NCBI GenBank assembly: GCA_002238525.1
Contig: MPMN01000020.1
Location: forward strand, 1 to 43,222
DNA length: 43,222 nucleotides
Reading direction: 5' to 3'
Source of the DNA: Flavobacteriaceae bacterium bin25
Lineage (GTDB): Bacteria > Bacteroidota > Bacteroidia > Flavobacteriales > Flavobacteriaceae
The first letter of the stretch is position 1. Each line of letters starts with the position of its first letter. The position numbers and the translations under genes were made by a program. Shown here piece after piece: positions 37,548-43,222 of the stretch. The notes beneath the pieces were generated by a model. The model made no database searches and was not told where the DNA came from. It saw nothing but the letters and a program-made list of their open reading frames with translations.

Positions 37548-38585
37548 ATGAAATCTAAAACTATTACAAATCTATCATATCAAATCATCTTATTTATCTA
37601 TGGCAGTTTTTTGATTCTATCTCAGGATTTAAATCATAATCAACAGATAATCAAATTAATTGATGACCCTGTGTCGGAAAGTCTTGGTATTTTCATTGGC
37701 GATAAACTATTCACTAAGTATATTTATCGCGATGCATACTATAAGCCCATACTTCATCCCATCTATGCTGTTAATCAGGTAGATATAACTAGAGGTTACC
37801 CAATTAATCCAAGACCAGGAGAGAGAATTGACCATCCACATCAAGTAGGCAATTGGCTAAGCTATGGCAATGTAAATGGTATTGATTTTTGGAACAATTC
37901 GGATGCCATTACGGATAAATCTACTTATGGAAGTATTGAACACTTAGAATTAGAGATTGATCAAGAAAAAGGACATCTAGAAACCAAATCACGATGGGTA
38001 GACAACAGCGGTACAGTCTTACTTTATGAGAAAAGCATTTATAAATTTAAACAGGTTGGAAATGCAAGAATAATTGATCGAACCACAACGCTAAAAGCCA
38101 CTAAATTATTATCCCTTGAAGATAACAAAGAAGGCTTTTTTGGTATTAGAGTCAGACGAGAACTTGAACATCCCAGTGATACACCTTTACTATTTGTTGA
38201 TGCAAATGGGCTTGAATCGACTGTTCCTGTTTTGGATAATTCCGGAGTTAGTGGAAATTACTTTTCATCTGAAGGTGTCCGAGGTATTGATGTTTGGGGT
38301 AAACGCGCCAAATGGGTTAGCCTCAGTGGAATAGTAGATGACCAAACAGTGTCCATTACCATATTTGATCATCCTGAAAATACAGGATATCCAACTTATT
38401 GGCATGCAAGAGGATATGGGCTTTTCTCTGCTAATCCATTAGGACAAGCAATCTTTTCTGAGGGTTTGGACAAGCTTAATATTACTTTAGATAAAGACAG
38501 TGAAATAACTTTTAAATTTCGGGTATTAATCCACAATGGAAAGCGATTGACTCCTGATCAGATCAGTTCATTTGCATTGTTTTAA
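37548..38585 (+). CDS. PmoA/DUF6807-family secreted protein
   Basis: 345 aa with an N-terminal signal segment (IILFIYGSFLILS). The motifs RDAYYKPILHPIYAVNQ, RPGERIDHPHQVGNWLSYGNVNG and TYWHARGYGLFSANPLGQ are typical of the family named PmoA (methane oxygenase) in databases. In Bacteroidota and Planctomycetes these proteins are associated with glycan degradation, not methane oxidation. The conserved His residues in ILHPI and DHPHQ may bind metal or sugar. The biochemical role is not known to me. It lies between the Oar-like receptor and the sulfatase, both on the same strand, probably as part of one carbohydrate-related gene set. Confidence 0.8.
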   Translation: MKSKTITNLSYQIILFIYGSFLILSQDLNHNQQIIKLIDDPVSESLGIFIGDKLFTKYIYRDAYYKPILHPIYAVNQVDITRGYPINPRPGERIDHPHQVGNWLSYGNVNGIDFWNNSDAITDKSTYGSIEHLELEIDQEKGHLETKSRWVDNSGTVLLYEKSIYKFKQVGNARIIDRTTTLKATKLLSLEDNKEGFFGIRVRRELEHPSDTPLLFVDANGLESTVPVLDNSGVSGNYFSSEGVRGIDVWGKRAKWVSLSGIVDDQTVSITIFDHPENTGYPTYWHARGYGLFSANPLGQAIFSEGLDKLNITLDKDSEITFKFRVLIHNGKRLTPDQISSFALF

Positions 38586-38700
38586 TGTAAATAATTCGCC
38601 TAACAAATTTTCTTTTGTCTTTACAGCAGCTTGGAATAAACTAATTCCATTCTGCTACCTTTACATAATACTTGTCTAACTCCTATCAATTGATTAAAAT

Positions 38701-40203
38701 ATGTTGAATCGTCGATTAAATTTTATGTACTTAGTGCATTTTTTGTTGTTTATTTTTCTTTCCGGATGCACAACAGAAACGTCAAAAAAACCAAACTTTA
38801 TTTTTCTTTTTGTTGACGACTTATCCCATAATTCTGTTGGTTATTATGGAAATGATATTGTTAAAACCCCTAACATTAATGAATTAGCAAACAATGGTGC
38901 TGTATTCACAAATGCCCACAATATGGGCGGATGGCACGGGGCTATATGTGTTGCTTCACGTTCTATGATTATTTCTGGTCAATCTTTATGGGATTCCCAA
39001 AATGCTGTTACAGCTTGGAAAAGCAACGATTCGGTTGCTTTATCTCATACTTGGGGGCAGTTATTGCAAAAAGGCGGATACAACACTTATATGACTGGAA
39101 AATGGCATGTTGAAGTTCCAGCTGAAACAATATTTCAAACAATTGGCCAGGTTCGACCAGGAATGCCTGCAGACAATATCGGTAAAGCCCCAATAGCCAG
39201 AATTATCGAAGCTTATGAAAGTGACCAAGAGACTAATTCTTTATTTCCTATTGGTTATGCCCGTCCAATTTACGAAAATGATCAGCGATGGTTGCCCACC
39301 GATAGTCTCCAGGGGGGATTTTGGGAGGGAGGAACCCACTGGTCAGAAGTAGTAAAAAATGAAGCTTTGACTTTTATTGACGATGCAGTAAAAAGGGATG
39401 AGCCTTTTTTTATGTACCTATCTTTCAATGCTCCCCATGATCCCCGTCAAGCTCCAGCTGAATTTGTTGATCTGTATCCTATAGATGAGATTCCTATCCC
39501 AGATAATTTTTTGCCAGAATACCCCTACAAGGATGAAATTGGCAACCCTGTTTGGCTTCGGGATGAATCTTTGGCCCCTTTTCCTAGAACTCCATATGCA
39601 GTAAAAACGCATATCAGGGAATACTATGCAATCATATCTCATTTAGATGCTCAGATTGGAAGTATTCTTCAAGCATTAGAAAGTACTGATGCTATAGATA
39701 ATACCTATATAATTTTTACTTCGGATCATGGCCTTTCGGTTGGGAGTCATGGGCTGATGGGCAAACAGAGTTTATATGATCATTCTATTAAAGTGCCATT
39801 TATAATTTCTGGACCAGGTATTCCAGAAGGAAGGATAATTGAAGATGATATATACTTTCAAGATGTCATGCCTACTACCCTTGAACTGGCTGATATTAGG
39901 AAACCAAAAAACATTTTTTTTAATTCTCTGGTTGATTTGATTGATGGGGAAATGGAACATTCACCTTATGGAGATGGCATTTATGGCGCCTACATGGATC
40001 ATCAGAGGATGATAAAGAAGGGTAAGCACAAACTTATTTACTACCCAAGAATATCTAAAACGCTTCTCTTTAATCTGGAAAAGGATTCCTTAGAAATGAA
40101 TGATATAGCCCATTTACCGGAAAACAAGGAAATAGTAAATTCGCTATTCCATGAATTAAAAGAACTTCAAATAGTGATGAACGATACCTTAAATTTGGAT
40201 TAG
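38701..40203 (+). CDS. Sulfatase lipoprotein
   Basis: 500 aa, lipobox FLSGC (Cys23). The metal-binding Asp pair is in FLFVDDLSHNSVGYYG. The formylglycine site is CVASR (83-87), which matches the C-x-A-x-R form, followed by SMIISGQ. The catalytic Lys context is YMTGKWH, and the C-terminal metal site is TSDHGLSVGSHGLMGKQSLYDHS. This is a type I sulfatase that would remove sulfate esters from glycans at the cell surface or in the periplasm, after maturation of the Cys by an anaerobic or aerobic formylglycine-generating enzyme not found in the window. It lies 115 bp after the PmoA-like gene. Its presence suggests sulfated, hence probably marine, polysaccharides as substrate. Confidence 0.92.
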   Translation: MLNRRLNFMYLVHFLLFIFLSGCTTETSKKPNFIFLFVDDLSHNSVGYYGNDIVKTPNINELANNGAVFTNAHNMGGWHGAICVASRSMIISGQSLWDSQNAVTAWKSNDSVALSHTWGQLLQKGGYNTYMTGKWHVEVPAETIFQTIGQVRPGMPADNIGKAPIARIIEAYESDQETNSLFPIGYARPIYENDQRWLPTDSLQGGFWEGGTHWSEVVKNEALTFIDDAVKRDEPFFMYLSFNAPHDPRQAPAEFVDLYPIDEIPIPDNFLPEYPYKDEIGNPVWLRDESLAPFPRTPYAVKTHIREYYAIISHLDAQIGSILQALESTDAIDNTYIIFTSDHGLSVGSHGLMGKQSLYDHSIKVPFIISGPGIPEGRIIEDDIYFQDVMPTTLELADIRKPKNIFFNSLVDLIDGEMEHSPYGDGIYGAYMDHQRMIKKGKHKLIYYPRISKTLLFNLEKDSLEMNDIAHLPENKEIVNSLFHELKELQIVMNDTLNLD

Positions 40204-40362
40204 GAGGGTTAACCATCCAATTAAGAGTTCATTATTCGTATATGCTTGGATGACAGAGTCGGTATGATTGAACATCTATACCAAAAGCATGAGGTACTTT
40301 GCTATTGCTTGATTTTAAAAGAAGAAAGAGATTGTTTCGCCTAGTTAGACATTTAATCTGCT

Positions 40363-41325
40363 GTGGAAGGAATTATTTATAAAACTCCTTTTTGCACATC
40401 CTTAGTAATAGCTCTTTTCGGATGTTTTAAAGGAGAAACCCCCTTAGACATTCCTCCAACACTAGCAGAAAGTCCTTGTGCCAAACCCTTAGAACTTCAC
40501 CTGAATGGCGTGACCATCCGGGTAAGTTTAGAATGCCAAGATTTTTTAAATACCCTGAATGAACGCAATTTATCCATAGAAAAAAACAACTCTTTTCAAT
40601 ATACGAAGATACGGGTGATGACGAGCTTAAGTATTTTACTGTCAATGGACATCCTGAATTGTGTGAATTCTACATCTGGGACAGCACATTTCCAACAGAT
40701 AAATACCTAGAAAAAGTAGTTACTGCCTATGTTATGTTTATTCAATGAATATCTGGGTTGCAGGATATGTGGATAGACACTCTAAACTCGACGGTGATAT
40801 TACCCATTGGGATACTTCAAATGTAACCTCAATGAATGCCTTATTTTCAGGCGCAAAAAATTTCAATCAGGACATCAGCAATTGGAATGTGGAAAGAGTG
40901 ACTAGTATGAATCGGATGTTTCAAAATGCAGAAAATTTAATCAAGATATCAGCAATTGGAATGTTGGTGCTGTGAAAAACATGATAGGAATGTTTAAGGA
41001 TGCAAAAAATTTCAATCAAGATATCAGCAATTGGAATGTTGGTGCTGTGAAAAACATGATAGGAATGTTTAAGGATGCAAAAAATTTCAATCAAGACATC
41101 GGTAAATGGAATGTTGGAAAGGTAATACATATGGATTCAATGTTTATGGATGCTGAATCGTTCAACCAAGATATCAGTGATTGGGATGTAAATAATGTAA
41201 CCAATATGAGTTGGATGTTTCGTGGGGGTAAAAATTTTAATCAAGATATTAGCACGTGGAATTTTGAAGGGAAAACCCCGTCTATTTTTGCTTCAATTCC
41301 GCACATTCCACAACAAAGTGATTAG
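40363..41325 (+). pseudogene. BspA-like (DUF285) surface lipoprotein, frameshifted
   Basis: A lipoprotein-type N-terminus (TSLVIALFGCFKGE) starts near 40363; no ATG precedes it. The frame shifts at about 40600 into IYEDTGDDELKYFTVNG and again at about 40730 into the repeat region [18 protein letters not shown] deletion of one C at about 40938 (TTTAATC against TTTCAATC in neighbouring units) ends that frame. The remaining repeats are intact in the next frame ([20 protein letters not shown]...). About six 25-aa DUF285 units are recognisable. It is a smaller paralogue of the head domain of the 19419-23738 lipoprotein. The last codons overlap the left arm of a 25-bp inverted repeat. Confidence 0.78.
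40939..41088 (+). repeat. Perfect 75-bp tandem duplication
   Basis: Two identical 75-bp units, 40939-41013 and 41014-41088, each equal one 25-aa DUF285 repeat. A third, diverged unit follows. The identity indicates a recent duplication inside the decaying lipoprotein gene. Confidence 0.85.
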
Positions 41326-42594
41326 AGCCTAAATTCTTAATAAAACACACCAAACCTATACAATAATTATGATAATATTGATTATTTGAAAATGTATAAA
41401 GGGCTGGTAAGGGAGTTATTATAATCCGTTCAAGGCAATAATTTGAAGATTTAAGTGCAGCGCAGGAGGTTTATATTGACCAATAGGCCTTATCAATCAT
41501 CCAATCGGTTTTCAACATTTTTCCTTTCCATTTCTATTAAACGATGTAGCTTGTTTTGCAATATTTCTTTGGGCGGTAATTCCGTAATATATTCAGCAAC
41601 CCTGATTCCCGATTTATCAAGTTGCAAAAGTTCGATTTGCTCATAATTTCCTTCGGCACACATTAGCAATCCCACTGGCGATTCTTCCCCTTCTTCCTGT
41701 TCAAACTTTTCCAAATAGCGTAGGTATAGTTCCATTTGTCCTTTGTAGGACGGTTTAAACTTTCCCAATTTTAAATCAATCGCTACAAGTCACTTTAATT
41801 TTCGGTGATAAAACAATAAGTCAAGTTTATAACTCTCGCCATCCATTAACATTCTTTTCTGGCGTTCAACAAATGTAAACCCTTGGCCTAGTTCCAAAAT
41901 AAATTTTTCCAGTTCGCGAAGAATGGATTCCTCCAAATTTCGTTCACTAAAATTATCTTCCAGTCCAAGGAAATCCAGAACATATGGATCTCTGAACACC
42001 AAATCCGGGGTCAGTTTTTGTTTGTCCCGTAAATCTTCAAGTTCCTTACGTATCTGCTCCTCCGGCTTTTTGGAGATTGCCGTTCTCTCAAAAAGCATAG
42101 AGTCAATTTTTTCAGATAAGACCCGTGTTGTCCACCCTTCTATACGGCTCATTTCAAGATAGAAACTTCTACCCATATCATTTTTAATGTATATCAGCGT
42201 GCGAAAGTGCGTCCAAGACAATTCTCTACTCAGTGCGTAGACAATCTCCCTGTCCCTAAAAGTCTCCGCAAAGCGTAGACAATGCCGTAATTGTTTATAG
42301 CTCCATCCTTTTCCATATTCCTCGGTCAGTTTTTTTGATAAGAGTAAAATTATCCGCTTTCCATAATCCGCCCGCTTATTATTGAGAATTTCGGAGTTTA
42401 TGTGATGGCCAATGTTCCAATATAGAATAGTCGTAGCTGAATTGGCGGTAATTGCCACCGTCTGTCTGGCCTCCTCTATATATACTTTAATCTGGTTTAT
42501 TAAACGGGATTCTTCTTTTTTCAATTCGACTTTCATAAGACAAAGATACTTTTATCAGGTAAAACTATTGGCTCTAATCACTTTGTTGTGGAAT
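41305..42594. other. Segment bounded by perfect 25-bp inverted repeats, carrying DUF1016 gene
   Basis: The 25 bases at 41305-41329 (beginning ATTCCACAACAAAG, ending TTAGAGCC) recur exactly in inverse orientation at 42570-42594. The 1290-bp segment between the outer edges holds only the DUF1016 nuclease gene. Bases immediately outside do not match as a target duplication (CCGCAC on the left, AGAGAT on the right). It may be a mobile cassette or an inverted duplication of the BspA-like gene tail. Confidence 0.55.
41493..42536 (-). pseudogene. DUF1016 (YhcG-type) PD-(D/E)xK nuclease, interrupted by in-frame stop
   Basis: The reading frame from ATG at 42536 to the stop at 41493 spans 348 codons in one frame, broken only by TGA at 41788-41790. 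The N-terminal DUF1016 part has NSATTILYWNIGHHI, YGKGWSYKQLRHCLRFAE and SRELSWTHFRTLIYI. The C-terminal nuclease has the core KLDLLFYHRKLK-stop-LVAIDLKLGKF, with D and DLK as the PD-(D/E)xK residues. Family members usually read Arg at the stop position, so a CGA to TGA change is the simplest explanation. Related genes often sit near restriction-modification or mobile loci. The break falls between the two catalytic strands, so the product should be inactive unless read through. Confidence 0.82.
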
Positions 42595-42757
42595 AGAGAT
42601 CGCTTGGAATAAGCAATAGCTATATTGACCTCACTTTTCATGAGAATTATGTTGACTTACCCCCTTTTCCCCTTTACGACCATGAATGATCAAAGGTGTT
42701 TTAAAGGTTCGATGTAACATCGCCCGATTCGACAATGAACACTCTTTACTTCCAAAA

Positions 42758-42770
42758 CCCTCTGAGAGGG
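42758..42770. repeat. TGA-centred mini-palindrome, copy B
   Basis: CCCTCTGAGAGGG in AACCCTCTGAGAGGGAACAA, an exact 20-nt match to copy A in the IS630 remnant. Outer flanks CTTCCAAA (42749-42756) and TTTGGAAG (42780-42787) are inverted repeats. In the host frame the insert reads QSYCSLSEGF. Confidence 0.75.
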
Positions 42771-42987
42771 AACAATAACTTTGGAAGAAGGAACATACTC
42801 CGGTGTCCCTGATGTTATTGGTAGCATTGATATCCGCATTCATACAAAATCCACAGCTTAAACATTTAAATTTCGATTGAGAGAGTCGATTCTTTTTGTC
42901 AATAGTTCCACATCAGCTACATTTTTGAGAGGTATAATGAGGAGGAATTTTAATTACCCACATCTTTTGACCTAGATAAATCTCAAA

Positions 42988-43000
42988 CCCTGTGACAGGG
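42988..43000. repeat. TGA-centred mini-palindrome, copy C
   Basis: CCCTGTGACAGGG in CAAACCCTGTGACAGGGATCA. The host gene reads through it as LIPVTG, keeping frame (about 18 nt inserted). Confidence 0.75.
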
Positions 43001-43123
43001 ATCAATTTTATGCCCCATGCCGTTTTTAAAATCACTCTGTTCAAACCCGATTTTTGTTTGACGTTTTTGCCCGGATTTTCCATCGTTCCTTTAGCTGATT
43101 TGGTCATATTCTTGGTTTTCAAA

Positions 43124-43136
43124 CCCCGTGACGGGG
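43124..43136. repeat. TGA-centred mini-palindrome, copy D
   Basis: CCCCGTGACGGGG in CAAACCCCGTGACGGGGATCA. It differs from copy C by one arm pair changed on both sides, T:A to C:G. The insert is about 19 nt and shifts the TnpB frame (LIPVTGFENQEY, then a stop). Outer flanks GGTTTT and AAAACC are inverted repeats. Confidence 0.75.
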
Positions 43137-43222
43137 ATCAGATTTTCCAAAACCGCTAATGCAGAACTACTGGATATCTTTTTGCTTGTCTTTCTTAAGC
43201 AATCATTTCTTTTATTTCTTAT

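Larger units (their letters stand above)
42631..43222 (-). pseudogene. tnpB: IS200/IS605-type TnpB (OrfB) remnant, partial
   Basis: The minus-strand product begins beyond the window. It contains SSSALAVLENL, MTKSAKGTMENP, SGLNRVILKTAWG, VIKIPPHYTSQKC, KCLSCGFCMNADINATNNIRD, and ends NSHEK at 42634, with the stop codon at 42631-42633. Zinc-finger and RuvC-III landmarks identify TnpB. A TGA replaces one codon in the zinc finger (QKCS-stop-CGT). Three TGA-centred mini-palindromes are inserted: at 43124 (shifts the frame), at 42988 (adds about 6 codons between AWGIK and FEIYLGQ) and at 42758 (adds about 10 codons in SFF...GSKE). It is non-functional but records repeated small insertions. Confidence 0.83.

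Noticed and set aside
41788-42904. TGA stops at likely Arg positions in both the DUF1016 and TnpB genes, suggesting TGA recoding
   Set aside because: TGA is the normal terminator of intact genes here, such as the ftsE-like gene (3413-3415) and the Oar-like receptor (37330-37332), and Trp is always TGG. Ordinary nonsense mutation of CGA explains both.
42758-43136. Regularly spaced palindromes as a CRISPR array
   Set aside because: Spacing is irregular (230 and 136 bp), arms differ, and the intervening DNA encodes TnpB.

Overview
The window looks like a Bacteroidota chromosome, probably a free-living marine or polysaccharide-degrading member. Three things support this: two SusC/SusD pairs, many lipoproteins with Bacteroidota-style lipoboxes, and weak or absent Shine-Dalgarno sequences before AT-rich starts. 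Genus cannot be assigned from the sequence alone. No tRNA, rRNA or CRISPR array was seen.

Layout. 1-2255 is mobile-element debris: a 3'-truncated IS1634-like transposase and a decayed IS630 transposase that itself carries two small insertions. 2672-4274 holds housekeeping genes (ftsE-like, kdsA). 4536-10288 holds a UMF1-type MFS transporter, a Tat-exported Gfo/Idh/MocA oxidoreductase, mannose-6-phosphate isomerase and two SDR dehydrogenases. 10379-14945 (minus) is a SusC/SusD pair. On its other side, in plus orientation, are a double-DUF1080 protein and a second Tat-exported Gfo/Idh/MocA oxidoreductase (15244-18030). 18212-19414 is a complete but dead IS630 copy with recognisable ends. 19419-23738 is a giant modular surface lipoprotein: nine InlB-like repeats, a Pro/Thr/Gln stalk and about twenty BspA/DUF285 repeats. 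24543-33433 (minus) is a five-gene polysaccharide-utilisation-type operon: SusC, SusD, two discoidin-type lipoproteins and a GH43/GH32-like beta-propeller lipoprotein. 34168-40203 (plus) holds an Oar-like TonB receptor, a PmoA/DUF6807 protein and a sulfatase. 40363-43222 is a second decayed zone: a frameshifted BspA-like lipoprotein, a DUF1016 nuclease gene broken by one stop codon, and a broken TnpB.

How it fits together (inference). The intact genes describe capture of glycans at the surface (two SusCD systems plus an Oar-type receptor). They also suggest breakdown of the captured glycans by oxidation, lyase or hydratase chemistry, sulfate removal and propeller-fold hydrolases. The intact PUL blocks sit between insertion-sequence graveyards.

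Most unusual signals. (1) Four copies of a short TGA-centred palindrome with compensatory arm changes, all inside transposase genes and all in the same orientation. (2) A perfect 25-bp inverted repeat bracketing the DUF1016 nuclease gene. (3) Three 9-nt G tracts sharing flanking bases in gene-free regions near surface-protein genes. (4) A fused double DUF1080 protein beside Gfo/Idh/MocA oxidoreductases and SusCD, suggesting a keto-sugar glycan-degradation pathway.
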